Notes: generated by a model not told the origin, from the sequence alone. Positions 8,749-17,400 are shown, counted from the first letter of the stretch. The stretch is DNA of 64,000 nt from Bradyrhizobium liaoningense (GCF_018130955.1 NZ_JAFCJM010000024.1:35576-99575), one strand, 5' to 3'. Program-made: numbers and translations.

Positions 8749-9606
8749 TCACGCCGCCGTCGAACGAATCGCCGCCGCGATCGTCCTCAGCGACTGCCGG
8801 GCCACGGGATCGGACAGGCTCGCATAGAGCACGAGATCGCGCGGCGGCAGCGCCGGCAGGCCGAGCTCGGGCCCGACATCGACCGAGTCTCGCGGCGCGA
8901 CGCGGCGGCCGAGCACGGCAATCGCAAGCCCGGCGGAGACCGCAGCGGCGATGGTGCCAACCCCGCCGCCGACAAAAACTTCGGTCCAGGGGATTTTGGC
9001 CGCGTCGAGCGCCGCCACGCCCATGCCGCGCATGGCGCAGGATTCCGAATGCGCGGCGAGCGGCAGCGGATCGCCTGAACGATGCGCGAAATCGCGCGCG
9101 GCCATCCAGCCGAACGCCTCGGACAGCAGCACCTCGCCGCCACGCCGTCCGCCGTCATGTCCGATCACCACGACGGCATCGAGTGCGCCGTCATCGAAGG
9201 AGGCGAGAAGGTCGCGAGAGCTGCCGACATGCATCTCGAGCAGGAGACTTGGTTCGGCGCGCTTCACACGCTGAAGCAGCAGCGGCAGCTCGGCGCCGAC
9301 GGCGTGGTCGCTGATACCGACCACGAGCCGACGCCGTTCGCTCGCAAAGGCATCGAGCGCGTTGCCGTGGGCTGCGATCAGCGTGCGCGCGCGGTCGAGG
9401 AAGAGCTGGCCTGCGGCGGTGAGGCGAACCCGACGCGGCGTCCGCTCGAACAGGCGCCGGCCGAGCCCGTCCTCGAGCCGCTTGATCTTCAGGCTCACCG
9501 CCGACTGCGTCGACTCCATCGCCTCGGCGGCGCGGGTGAAGCTGGCGAGATCGGCGACCAGGACGAAGGCCTGGACGGATTCGACATCGAGCGCCTTCAT
9601 GGCCAT
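8749..9606 (-). CDS. LysR-family transcriptional regulator
   Basis: A 285-residue LysR regulator (283 if the second ATG at 9600 is used). The N-terminal winged HTH is standard: ALDVESVQAFVLVADLASFTRAAEAMESTQSAVSLKIKRLEDGLGRRLFERTPRRVRLTAAG, followed by a periplasmic-binding-like effector domain with VVGISDHAVGAELPLLL. It is divergent from a tautomerase gene at 9713 and probably regulates it. A candidate half-palindromic site lies between them at 9627-9641. Confidence 0.9.
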   Translation of the reverse strand: MAMKALDVESVQAFVLVADLASFTRAAEAMESTQSAVSLKIKRLEDGLGRRLFERTPRRVRLTAAGQLFLDRARTLIAAHGNALDAFASERRRLVVGISDHAVGAELPLLLQRVKRAEPSLLLEMHVGSSRDLLASFDDGALDAVVVIGHDGGRRGGEVLLSEAFGWMAARDFAHRSGDPLPLAAHSESCAMRGMGVAALDAAKIPWTEVFVGGGVGTIAAAVSAGLAIAVLGRRVAPRDSVDVGPELGLPALPPRDLVLYASLSDPVARQSLRTIAAAIRSTAA

Positions 9607-9626
9607 TCATGACAAACTGAAATCAT

Positions 9627-9641
9627 TGAAATATGCTTTCA
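9627..9641. promoter_or_regulatory. Candidate LysR operator in divergent region
   Basis: TGAAA-tatgc-TTTCA is an inverted repeat with a 5-bp spacer in the 106-bp gap between the LysR and tautomerase starts, in an AT-rich stretch suited to promoters. Dyads of this size are usual for LysR sites. The link is by position only. Confidence 0.45.
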
Positions 9642-9712
9642 TATGATTTTCGAATGGTCAATGCCGCCCTATCCTCCCGGCCGTCGAAGTTGCCGGATCA
9701 GGAGATCGCCCC

Positions 9713-10108
9713 ATGCCGCTCACCCGTGTTTCCCTCCGCCGCGGAAAGCCCGCCGCTTATCGGCAGGCCATTCTCGACGGCCTCTACGAGGCAATGCACG
9801 AGACTTTTGACGTGCCGGCGGACGACTTCTTCATGCTGGTCACCGAGCATGAGGCGGCCGATTTCCATTGCAGCAAGACCTATCTCGGCGTGGCGCGCAG
9901 CGACGACCTCGTCATCATCCAGTTGACCGTCAGCAACACGCGCAGCCTTGTGCAGAAGAAGGCGCTCTATCGCCGCATCGTCGAAAAGCTCAGCGCCAAT
10001 CCCGGCCTGCGCGCGGAGGACGTCCTGATCAGTCTCGTCGAGACGCTTCCCGAAAACTGGTCGCTGGGTCACGGCCTGGCGCAATACGCCAAGGACGCAG
10101 CCGCCTGA
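9713..10108 (+). CDS. Tautomerase-family protein (Tautomerase_2-like)
   Basis: A 131-residue member of the tautomerase superfamily that starts MPLTRVSLRRG, with Pro at position 2 as the expected N-terminal catalytic base. The pattern AYRQAILDGLYEAMHETFDVPADDFFMLVTEH and the late LVETLPENWSLGHG segment fit the Tautomerase_2 subgroup, which carries one long subunit rather than short 4-OT monomers. AGGAG precedes the ATG. It is unlike the tautomerase at 6949 in sequence, so the two are not a recent duplication. Divergent LysR control is likely. Confidence 0.85.
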   Translation: MPLTRVSLRRGKPAAYRQAILDGLYEAMHETFDVPADDFFMLVTEHEAADFHCSKTYLGVARSDDLVIIQLTVSNTRSLVQKKALYRRIVEKLSANPGLRAEDVLISLVETLPENWSLGHGLAQYAKDAAA

Positions 10109-10132
10109 GAGGCGCGGACGTCCTGGCGATGA

Positions 10133-11440
10133 TCAGCCTTTGTTGACGGGCACCGCAACGGCGGTGCCGGCTATCACGACGGCCGTCGCGCGGCGCTTCA
10201 TCAGCGCGCGCTCACGCTCATTGGTCGCGAGCCGGGCGGCGGCCTCGAACGCCTCATGCGCCTCCGCGTAATGACCAAGCTTCTCCAAAAAGTCGCCGCG
10301 AACCGCCGGCAGATGGTGATACGCCTTCAGCGCCGGCTCGTCGGCGATGGCGTTCACAACATCGAGCCCGGCTTGCGGGCCCTCGGCCATGCCGACCGCG
10401 ACCGCGCGGTTGAGCTCGATGACCGGCGAGCGCACCAACCGCGCCAGCTCTGCGTAGAGCGCTGCGATGCGCCGCCAGTCGGTGGCGGCGGCGCTATCCG
10501 CGGTGGCGTGACAAGCGATGATGGCGGACTGGAGCGCGTAGAATCCTCCGGCGCCGCCGAGCTCGCCGGCCCGCTCCAGCGAGCGCAGGCCGCGACGGAT
10601 CTGCAGCTGGTCCCAGCGCGAGCGATCCTGGTCCATCAGCAGAATGGGATCTCCCTTCGCGTCGGTTCGTGACCCCATCCGCGAGGCATTCAGCTCCATC
10701 AGCGCGATGAGGCCGTGGACCTCCGGTTCCTGCGGGGCGAGACCGACCAGCACGCGGCCCATGCGCAGCGCCTCCTCGCAGAGTTGAGGCCGTAGCCATT
10801 CCTCCCCGCGCGCCGCCAGATAGCCCTCGTTGAAGATGAGATAGACAACCTCCAGCACCGAGGCGAGACGCTCGGACAGCGCCTCGCCGCTCGGGGTCTC
10901 ATAAGCGAGGCCGGATTCGGACAGCGTTCGCTTGGCGCGCAGGAGGCGCTGGGCGATGGTCGCTTCCGGCACGAGATAGGCACGCGCGATCTCAGCGGTG
11001 GTCAAGCCGCAGATCATGCGCAAGGCCAGCGCCGCGCGCGCTTCCCGAGACAGGATCGGATGACAGGCCGTAAAAATCAGCCGCAGCAGTTCATCGCCGA
11101 TATCGTCGTCGAGCGCAGCGTCGAAATCCGGCACGGCTTCCTGCTCCTGCAACATGTCCCGCGCCAGCATGTCGTGCTTGTGTGCGAGCATCTTGCCGCG
11201 ACGCAGATGATCGAGCGCGCGGCGCCTGGCTGTTGTCACCAGCCAGGCGCCGGGGTTCTCGGGCACGCCGCTCACCGGCCACGCCTCGAGTGCCGCAACC
11301 AGCGCGTCCTGGGTCAGCTCCTCCGCAAGCGGCACGTCACGCAGCATCCGCGACAACGTCGCGATCAACCGCGGCTGCACGATGCGCCAGGTGGCGTGGA
11401 TCGTGGCGCGGATCACGCGATCGGTGTCGGCGGCCGTCAT
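10133..11440 (-). CDS. RNA polymerase ECF sigma factor, ECF42-like with long C-terminal extension
   Basis: A 435-residue sigma-70-family protein. Region 2 is seen in LTQDALVAALEAWP followed by PGAWLVTTARRRALDHLRR, and region 4 in ALRMICGLTTAEIARAYLVPEATIAQRLLRAKRTL. The rest (about 230 residues) is an alpha-helical TPR-like extension, with GLRSLERAGELGGAGGFYALQSAIIACHA and ending in the AHEAFEAAARLATNERERALMKRR repeat-like part. This architecture, plus a DGPF/YciI gene immediately upstream on the same strand (31-base gap), is the hallmark of group ECF42. No anti-sigma factor is adjacent; in this group the extension is thought to control activity. Confidence 0.9.
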   Translation of the reverse strand: MTAADTDRVIRATIHATWRIVQPRLIATLSRMLRDVPLAEELTQDALVAALEAWPVSGVPENPGAWLVTTARRRALDHLRRGKMLAHKHDMLARDMLQEQEAVPDFDAALDDDIGDELLRLIFTACHPILSREARAALALRMICGLTTAEIARAYLVPEATIAQRLLRAKRTLSESGLAYETPSGEALSERLASVLEVVYLIFNEGYLAARGEEWLRPQLCEEALRMGRVLVGLAPQEPEVHGLIALMELNASRMGSRTDAKGDPILLMDQDRSRWDQLQIRRGLRSLERAGELGGAGGFYALQSAIIACHATADSAAATDWRRIAALYAELARLVRSPVIELNRAVAVGMAEGPQAGLDVVNAIADEPALKAYHHLPAVRGDFLEKLGHYAEAHEAFEAAARLATNERERALMKRRATAVVIAGTAVAVPVNKG

Positions 11441-11471
11441 CGCCGCCGATGAGCCCGGCCTGCGCCACGCA

Positions 11472-11867
11472 TCAGGTGTCGGCAGCTGTCAGCGGCTGAC
11501 ACGCACGGTGCATGTCTGACGTGGCGAACCCCCGCAATTCGCAGGTGCCTTCCCAGCCCGGCATGTGATCGAGGTGCAACTGCATGAATTCCCTCGCCAT
11601 GGCCAAGGCTTCCTCCTTGTCGCGCAGCTCGAAAATGGCATAGCCGCCGATCACCTCCTTGGCCTCGACGAAGGGGCCGTCGATGACGCTGAGCTTGCCG
11701 TCAGCGATGCGCACCCGCGCGCCGGTCGCAAGCGGCATCAGGCCGCCATTGTCGATCATCCGACCAGCCTTGATCTCCCGCTCGGAAATCCTTTGCATCG
11801 CCTCCGCCAGCGCCGGGGACGGCCCTGCCGGGGGTTTTGGGGAGGTGACGATGTACATGAAGCGCAT
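11472..11867 (-). CDS. YciI/DGPF-domain protein, partner of the ECF sigma factor
   Basis: A 131-residue YCII-related protein: it begins MRFMYIV and contains the defining DGPF stretch in KLSVIDGPFVEAKEVIGGYAIFELRDKEEAL. The ATG at 11867 has AGGAG upstream. It is first in a two-gene unit with the sigma factor. DGPF proteins are the usual targets and genomic partners of ECF42 sigma factors; their biochemical function is not established. Confidence 0.88.
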   Translation of the reverse strand: MRFMYIVTSPKPPAGPSPALAEAMQRISEREIKAGRMIDNGGLMPLATGARVRIADGKLSVIDGPFVEAKEVIGGYAIFELRDKEEALAMAREFMQLHLDHMPGWEGTCELRGFATSDMHRACQPLTAADT

Positions 11868-11994
11868 GCAAAACTCCTATTAGGGTGAGAAGCGGCCATG
11901 TCAGGCCCAAAATCTGCTCGCTAAGGAGTTGACGATCCAGGCGGTGCCAGATCGACATGGACGGTGAAAAAAATTGGCGCCGGATAGGTCGCGG

Positions 11995-12687
11995 CTATTG
12001 CCGCAACATGATCAGGGGGTCGGCAGTATCAGGTACACGCCGCCACTGCGCGTTGTCGTCGGCCTCGAACTGCCAGGTGTCGCCCGCCTTCGACATCAAA
12101 ATGATCTGGCCGCGCTCCAGCCGCCATTGCGTCGGGTTGAACTGCGCAATCGCCGGATCGCATTTCGGCTTGACGAAGACCTGGAAATTGTCCGGGCCGG
12201 CTTCGGTATTGGTGAGCACCAGCGAACAGATCGGCTGGCCATTGCCGCGCACCATCGCCCAGTCGCCGATCATCTGATCCATCGACTTTGCCATCGAGCG
12301 GGCAGCCGCAAGGTTTTGCAGAATGTAGACCCCCTCGCCCTGCCGCAGGCCTTCAAAAATGCCGGCCTCGACCTCGGTGAAGTCGATCACGGCCTCGCCG
12401 GTCGCGTCCTGCAGGCGCACGATGTCGAGGCCCTTCACGCTCCAGGCCGCGATGTCCTTGGTGAAGGGCAGCGCGGTCTTGCAGGCGGGCTCGAGCTCGA
12501 GTTTCGAGCCCTGTCCTGCAGCGTCGCCCTTGAGCGTGACGACGCAGGTCTTGCTCCGCTCGGTGGTGGAGAGCTCCCACTGCCCGACCATGTCCTTCTT
12601 CAGGGTCGTCGCGTCCTGCGCCTGCGCAAGGCCGATCGCGGCGACAAGCGCCACGGCGGACAGTGCTGCAACCCTGAAAAACGACAT
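11995..12687 (-). CDS. Exported protein with two AprI/Inh-type beta-barrel domains
   Basis: A 230-residue secreted protein with a signal peptide ending LAQAQ. It has two related domains, each starting with a G-x-W motif: MVGQWELSTTERSKTCVVTL and MIGDWAMVRGNGQPICSLVL. This is the pattern of the AprI/Inh metalloprotease-inhibitor family, small lipocalin-like barrels that block serralysins. Classical inhibitors have one domain; here two are in tandem. No serralysin gene is in the window. Its ATG overlaps the stop of the upstream dehydrogenase gene by one base, so it is translated from that operon. A role other than protease inhibition is possible. Confidence 0.75.
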   Translation of the reverse strand: MSFFRVAALSAVALVAAIGLAQAQDATTLKKDMVGQWELSTTERSKTCVVTLKGDAAGQGSKLELEPACKTALPFTKDIAAWSVKGLDIVRLQDATGEAVIDFTEVEAGIFEGLRQGEGVYILQNLAAARSMAKSMDQMIGDWAMVRGNGQPICSLVLTNTEAGPDNFQVFVKPKCDPAIAQFNPTQWRLERGQIILMSKAGDTWQFEADDNAQWRRVPDTADPLIMLRQ

Positions 12688-13676
12688 CAGCGTCCCTTCA
12701 CCGGCGTTTCCGGAACCGGCGTGATCGGCGGCTTGCCGGAAAACCAGGTCTTGAGATTGTCGACCACGAGCTGGTCCATCGCATTGCGGGTGACGACGGA
12801 GGCCGAACCGATATGCGGCAGCAGGATGACGTTCTGCATGGATTTGAGCTCGTCCGGCACGTTCGGCTCGGCGGCGAACACGTCGAGGCCGGCCGCGAGA
12901 ATGGTGCCGGATTTCAGCGCCTGCACCAGCGCGGGCTCGTCGACCACGGAGCCGCGCGCGACGTTGATCAGCACGCCGCGTGGGCCGAGCGCCTTAAACA
13001 CCTCGGCATTGATCATCTTGTTGGTGCCGGCACCGCCGGGCACGATGACAACAAGCGTATCCACGTCCTTCGCCATCTGGATCAGGTCGGGATAGTGCTT
13101 GTAGGAGACGTCCTTCGACGGGTTGCGCGAGTGATAGACGACGGGCACGTGCGAGGCCTCGATCCGTCGCGCGATCGCCTGGCCGATGCGGCCCATGCCG
13201 ACGATGCCGACCTTGCGGTCGCGCAGCGAGCCGACGCTCAGGGGATAGTTCTGGGTCTGCCACAGGCCGGAGCGGACGTAGCGGTCGGCCTTGATGAACT
13301 CGCGCAAGGTCGCCAGCAGAAGCCCCATCGCAACGTCGGCGACCTCTTCGGTCAGCACGTCGGGCGTATTGGTGACGATGATGTTGTGCTCGCGCGCATA
13401 GGCCGTATCGACGTGATCGTAGCCGACGCCGAAATTCGAGACGATCTCGAGCTTCGGAAGCTGCGACAGCGAGTTCTTGTCAGCGCGCACGGTGTGATAG
13501 GTCACCGCCACGCCGCGAATCTTTTCGCGGACCGCCGGCGTCAGCCGCTCGAGGTCACCGTGGGTCTCGGCTTTATGCACGACGAAATGATCGGAAAAGC
13601 CGTTCTCCAGGATCGGCCGCACCGGCCCATAGATCAGAAGGTCGATCTTTTCGGACGAAATCGGACCGGTAGACAT
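12687..13676 (-). CDS. D-isomer-specific 2-hydroxyacid dehydrogenase
   Basis: A 329-residue NAD(P)-dependent enzyme of the glyoxylate/hydroxypyruvate reductase type. The Rossmann motif is GMGRIGQAIARR; catalytic residues are visible as Arg in NVARGSVVDE, Glu in FAAEPNVP and His in LLPHIGSAS. The acidic residue that fixes NADH is not evident after the glycine motif (HSRNPSK), which favours NADPH. Start and stop overlap its neighbours (TGATG with the permease gene upstream, one base with the inhibitor-like gene downstream). Together with the importer genes this suggests it acts on the imported compound or a product of it. Confidence 0.92.
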   Translation of the reverse strand: MSTGPISSEKIDLLIYGPVRPILENGFSDHFVVHKAETHGDLERLTPAVREKIRGVAVTYHTVRADKNSLSQLPKLEIVSNFGVGYDHVDTAYAREHNIIVTNTPDVLTEEVADVAMGLLLATLREFIKADRYVRSGLWQTQNYPLSVGSLRDRKVGIVGMGRIGQAIARRIEASHVPVVYHSRNPSKDVSYKHYPDLIQMAKDVDTLVVIVPGGAGTNKMINAEVFKALGPRGVLINVARGSVVDEPALVQALKSGTILAAGLDVFAAEPNVPDELKSMQNVILLPHIGSASVVTRNAMDQLVVDNLKTWFSGKPPITPVPETPVKGR

Positions 13677-14491
13677 CAGGTATCCTTTCCAAGCGCGCTT
13701 TCATGCCAGCGCCGCAAAACGAGGTGGGAAATTAGCGCCAGCAGCCCATAGATGACAATCCCGGCGAGCGACAACAACAGCAGCGCTGCGAACATGCGGG
13801 GTATGTTGAGACGATAGCCTGACTCCGCGATCCGGTAGGCGAGCCCCGAGCCCGCGCCGGCCGTTCCGGCCGCGATCTCGGCCACGACCGCGCCGATCAG
13901 CGACAACCCGCCGGCAATGCGCAAGCCGCCCAGGATGTAAGGCAGGGCTGACGGCAATTTAAGAAAACGCAGGGTTTGCGGGCTTGATGCGCCATAGAGC
14001 TGGAACAGGCCGGCGAGATTGCGGTCGACCGAGCTCAACCCGAGCGTGGTGTTCGACAGCACTGGAAAGAAGGCGACGATGAAGGCGCAGACCACGACCG
14101 CGGTCTGCTGGTCCAGATAGATCAAGAGCAGCGGCGCGATCGCGATGACCGGCGTCACCTGCAGGATGACGGCATAGGGGAACAGCGAATATTCCACCCA
14201 TTTCGACTGGTTGAACAACAGCGCCAGCGCGATGCCGCCGACGGCGGCGGCGATGAACCCTTCGAGCGTGGTGAGCAGCGTGGTCGCAAGCGATTGCGAC
14301 AGCACCCCCCAATCGTTGATCATCGTAACAATGATGGCCGAGGGCGCCGGCAGCACGTAAGGCGGGATCGCCTTGACCCGCACCACGAGTTCCCAGGCGA
14401 TGAGGCCGGCCGCGAACACGACGACGGGCAGAACGAAGCGCACCGCCTTCAGCGTGCCATTGCCGGACGGATTGGCTGGCTCTGCGCTCAT
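13676..14491 (-). CDS. NitT/TauT-family ABC transporter permease
   Basis: A 271-residue inner-membrane permease with about six hydrophobic helices and the conserved cytoplasmic EAA loop region (GLFQLYGASSPQTLRFLKLPSALPYILGGLRIAGGLSLIGAVVAEI). The ATG at 14491 overlaps the stop of the ATPase gene by four bases (ATGA). It works with the ATPase at 14488-15297 and the binding protein at 15305-16324. The substrate is unknown; relatives import nitrate, taurine, aliphatic sulfonates or pyrimidine precursors. Confidence 0.92.
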   Translation of the reverse strand: MSAEPANPSGNGTLKAVRFVLPVVVFAAGLIAWELVVRVKAIPPYVLPAPSAIIVTMINDWGVLSQSLATTLLTTLEGFIAAAVGGIALALLFNQSKWVEYSLFPYAVILQVTPVIAIAPLLLIYLDQQTAVVVCAFIVAFFPVLSNTTLGLSSVDRNLAGLFQLYGASSPQTLRFLKLPSALPYILGGLRIAGGLSLIGAVVAEIAAGTAGAGSGLAYRIAESGYRLNIPRMFAALLLLSLAGIVIYGLLALISHLVLRRWHESALGKDT

Positions 14492-15297
14492 AGCACCGCC
14501 TGACCGGAATAGGAGGGCGCGGCCGACACGCGGCGGCAATAATCGGCATAGGCGGCGGAGGTGCGAAACGCCTCGCCGCGCGGCTCCACCGTCTCGATAC
14601 GGATGTCGGCCTGGATGCGGCCGGGCCGCGCCGTCATCACCACGACGCGCTGCGACAGATAGACGGATTCGAACACCGAATGGGTCACGAAGATGACGGT
14701 CTTGCGCAGGCCGCGCCACAGCGCGAGCAGATCGTTGTTGAGGCGAAAGCGCGTGATCTCGTCGAGTGCGGCGAACGGCTCGTCCATCAGGAGAATGTCG
14801 GGATCGGTGACCAATGCGCGGGCCAGTGACACCCGCATCTTCATGCCGCCCGAGAGCTCGCGCGGGAACGCATCGGCGAAATCGGCAAGACCGACGCTCG
14901 CGAGCGCATCATCGACCCGCGCATTCGCGTCGCGCTTCGCCACACCCGCAAGCTTCAGTGGCAGCCGCACATTCTCGCGCACGCTGGTCCAGGGCATCAG
15001 GGTCGGCTCCTGGAACACGAAGCCGATGCCGTGGCCGGGTTGCGGCACGCCTTCATGGCGCGCAACCCGCACCGTGCCGGAACTGGGCGCGGCGAGCCCT
15101 GCGATTAGGCGCAGCGCCGTCGACTTGCCGCAGCCGGACGGTCCGAGCAGCGAGATGAACTCGCCCTTGCGCACGGCGAGATCGAACGGGCCGAGCGCCA
15201 TGACGCCGCTGTCATAGACCTTGGTCACGGCGCGCAAGCTCACGCTGAGCGCCGTCAGGCCGCCGTCGCCCCCGGAGGAGGCCGTGACATCGGACAT
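14488..15297 (-). CDS. NitT/TauT-family ABC transporter ATP-binding protein
   Basis: A 269-residue ATPase. Walker A is GPSGCGKST, the Q-loop FVFQEPTLMPW, signature LSGGMKMRVSLARAL, Walker B ILLMDEPFAALDE and the switch His in VTHSVFESVYLS. This is the SsuB/TauB type. It is the second gene of the minus-strand operon, seven bases after the binding-protein gene. It powers the permease encoded next. Confidence 0.94.
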   Translation of the reverse strand: MSDVTASSGGDGGLTALSVSLRAVTKVYDSGVMALGPFDLAVRKGEFISLLGPSGCGKSTALRLIAGLAAPSSGTVRVARHEGVPQPGHGIGFVFQEPTLMPWTSVRENVRLPLKLAGVAKRDANARVDDALASVGLADFADAFPRELSGGMKMRVSLARALVTDPDILLMDEPFAALDEITRFRLNNDLLALWRGLRKTVIFVTHSVFESVYLSQRVVVMTARPGRIQADIRIETVEPRGEAFRTSAAYADYCRRVSAAPSYSGQAVL

Positions 15298-15304
15298 CGG
15301 CTGT

Positions 15305-16324
15305 TCACTTGGCCGGGCGCAGCTCGACGCCGACGCCCTTGTTGACGAAGCGCAGCGTGTAGGATTTGCGGTAGTCGAGGTCGCGCTTGATGACGCCGGC
15401 CCGCACCATCTTGTCGAAGAAGGAGGTGTAGCGCTCGTCGCTCATCGCGCCGATGCCGTCCTTCACCGAATCGCCGGAATCGACGATGCCGAATTCCTTC
15501 ATCTTGGCGACGGAATAGGCCAGCAGCTCATCCGTCATTTCCGGATTGAGCTTCTTGATCATGGCGTTGCCGGCCGAGTTGTCGCGATAGAGGTAATTGT
15601 ACCAGCCGACCACCGAAGCATCGACGAAGCGCTGCACGAGATCCGGCTTCTTGTCGACGATCTCCTTGCGGGTCTCGATCAGCGTCGAATAGGTGTTGAA
15701 GCCGGAATTGGCGAGCAGGATCACGTTGGGCTTGAAGCCGGCGGCCTTCTCCACGGCGAACGGTTCCGAGGTCACGTAGCCCTGCATCGCGCTCTTGGGG
15801 TTCGCGATGAAGGGCTGCGGGTTGAAATTGTAGGGCCGGACGTTCTTCTCGTTAAAGCCGTATTCGGACTTCAGCCACTGAAAGTAGCTGGTCATGCCCT
15901 CTTTGGAGACGAACATGGTCAGCGGCTTCAGATCGTCGATCTTGCCGAGCTTCACGTCCGGATGGGTCAGCATCACCTGCGGATCCTTCTGGAAGATCGC
16001 GGCAACCGTGATCACGGGCACGTTGTTGGCAACCGCGTCGAACGACATCAGCGTGTTCGCGGCCATGAAGAAGTCGATCTTGCCGGCGATCAGCAGCATC
16101 CGGTTGTTGTCGTTGGGGCCGCCGGGAACGATGGTGACGTCGAGCCCATATTTCTTGTAGGTGCCGTCGGCCGCCGCCTGGAAGAAGCCGCCATGCTCGG
16201 CCTCGGCGACCCAGTTGGTGCCGAAGGAGACCTTGTCGAGGGTTTCGGCCCGCGCGGGCAGAATCGCGAGGAGAGCCGCAGCGACTACCCCCGTTAACGC
16301 TCGGCCGAGATGAATGGGGCGCAT
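15305..16324 (-). CDS. NMT1/THI5-like ABC transporter substrate-binding protein
   Basis: A 339-residue periplasmic protein of the SsuA/THI5-like family, with signal peptide MRPIHLGRALTGVVAAALLAILPARA. KVSFGTNWVAEAEHGGFFQAAADGTYKKYGLDVTIVPGG is the family start, where the aromatic and charged residues form the first ligand wall. I preferred ATG 16324, which has GGAG upstream, over 16363. It is the first gene of an operon of at least five genes (binding protein, ATPase, permease, hydroxyacid dehydrogenase, inhibitor-like protein), all tightly spaced. No TPP-riboswitch-like element was seen upstream. Confidence 0.9.
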   Translation of the reverse strand: MRPIHLGRALTGVVAAALLAILPARAETLDKVSFGTNWVAEAEHGGFFQAAADGTYKKYGLDVTIVPGGPNDNNRMLLIAGKIDFFMAANTLMSFDAVANNVPVITVAAIFQKDPQVMLTHPDVKLGKIDDLKPLTMFVSKEGMTSYFQWLKSEYGFNEKNVRPYNFNPQPFIANPKSAMQGYVTSEPFAVEKAAGFKPNVILLANSGFNTYSTLIETRKEIVDKKPDLVQRFVDASVVGWYNYLYRDNSAGNAMIKKLNPEMTDELLAYSVAKMKEFGIVDSGDSVKDGIGAMSDERYTSFFDKMVRAGVIKRDLDYRKSYTLRFVNKGVGVELRPAK

Positions 16325-16379
16325 GATTGGACTCCGTCGATCGTTCTGGCCCATGATAGGCACAACCTAGGAAATTTTG

Positions 16380-16408
16380 GGGGACGCGGCCCTGCGAGCG
16401 GCGTCCCC
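16380..16408. repeat. Inverted repeat in the importer/amidohydrolase divergent region
   Basis: GGGGACGC (16380-16387) and GCGTCCCC (16401-16408) can pair across a 13-base loop, between the divergent binding-protein and creatininase-family genes. It could be a regulatory dyad or RNA hairpin; nothing more specific can be read. Confidence 0.35.
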
Positions 16409-16455
16409 TGGAGAGAACACCAAACTACCGTGCAAATTCGCGCAAAGAAACCTCG

Positions 16456-17262
16456 ATGAGACCGCCCCGCGACTGGACCGAGATTCGCTGGCCCGACACG
16501 CCCAAGAGCGAGCGGGCACGGTGGATCGCGGTGCTGCCGCTGGCGGCGACCGAGCAGCACGGCCCCCATCTGCCGCTCGAGACCGACGTGATGATCGCCG
16601 ATGCCTATCTCGCGCGCGTCGGCGAATTGCTGCCCGACACAATCCCGGCGACGTTCCTCCCCGTGCAGCCGGTCGGGATTTCCACCGAACATATCGACTA
16701 TCCGGGCACGCTGACGCTGCCGACCGAAACTGCGCTAAAAAGTTGGACGGCGATCGGCGAAGACGTCGCCCAAGCCGGCCTGCGAAAACTCGTCATCGTG
16801 ACCAGCCACGGCGGCAACAGCGCGGCGATGATGCTGGTCGCGCAGGATCTGCGCGCCCATCACAAGCTCTTCGTTGTGACGACGTCGTGGTCGCGTCTCT
16901 CAGGCGCGGACAGGCTTTTCCCTGCGGACGAGGTGCGCCACGGCATTCATGGCGGCGCGGTCGAGACGTCGATCATGCTGGCGCGATATCCGCACGCGGT
17001 GCGCAGGGAGGCGATCGCCGATTTCGAGTCGAGCAGCGTCGCTATGGAAAAGCAGTATCGCTGGCTGTCGACGCAGCGGCCCGCGCCCTTCGCCTGGCAG
17101 GCGCAGGATCTTCATCCAAGCGGCGCCGTCGGCAACGCGACGCTGGCCTCGCCGGAGAAGGGCAAAGCGCTCCTCGACCAGGGCGCGCGCGCCTTTTGCG
17201 AGCTGCTCGCCGAGGTCGATAACTTCGACGTGAACAGGCTCGCCGCCGGGCCCCTCGCCTAG
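16456..17262 (+). CDS. Creatininase-family amidohydrolase
   Basis: A 268-residue metal-dependent amidohydrolase. The family metal and active-site motifs are all there: EQHGPHLPLETD, the GISTEH stretch, SHGGN and GIHGGAVETS. The family includes creatininase, the pyrimidine-related formamide hydrolases and MftE peptidase, so it cleaves an amide bond, but the substrate is open. It is divergent from the NitT/TauT importer operon, so it may act on what that system brings in. There is no signal peptide; it is cytoplasmic. Confidence 0.88.
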   Translation: MRPPRDWTEIRWPDTPKSERARWIAVLPLAATEQHGPHLPLETDVMIADAYLARVGELLPDTIPATFLPVQPVGISTEHIDYPGTLTLPTETALKSWTAIGEDVAQAGLRKLVIVTSHGGNSAAMMLVAQDLRAHHKLFVVTTSWSRLSGADRLFPADEVRHGIHGGAVETSIMLARYPHAVRREAIADFESSSVAMEKQYRWLSTQRPAPFAWQAQDLHPSGAVGNATLASPEKGKALLDQGARAFCELLAEVDNFDVNRLAAGPLA

Positions 17263-17400
17263 CCTCCATCCAACTGAAATTCCTCGAGAATCGGCCCGCT
17301 CACCAGTCCGAATTTTCGCGCTTCGAACCGGATTCGAAGAGCCGCCGTCCAATTGGCACGCGGACCACAACGGACCGCCTCAACCGGATGGAGTTTGAAA

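Noticed and set aside
7813..9078. A 421-codon + strand frame over the hypothetical and LysR genes
   Set aside because: It crosses two real minus-strand genes and the gap between them and lacks any domain.
16325..16455. A TPP riboswitch before the THI5-like importer
   Set aside because: The CTGAGA and related thi-box motifs were not found; only a short dyad is present.
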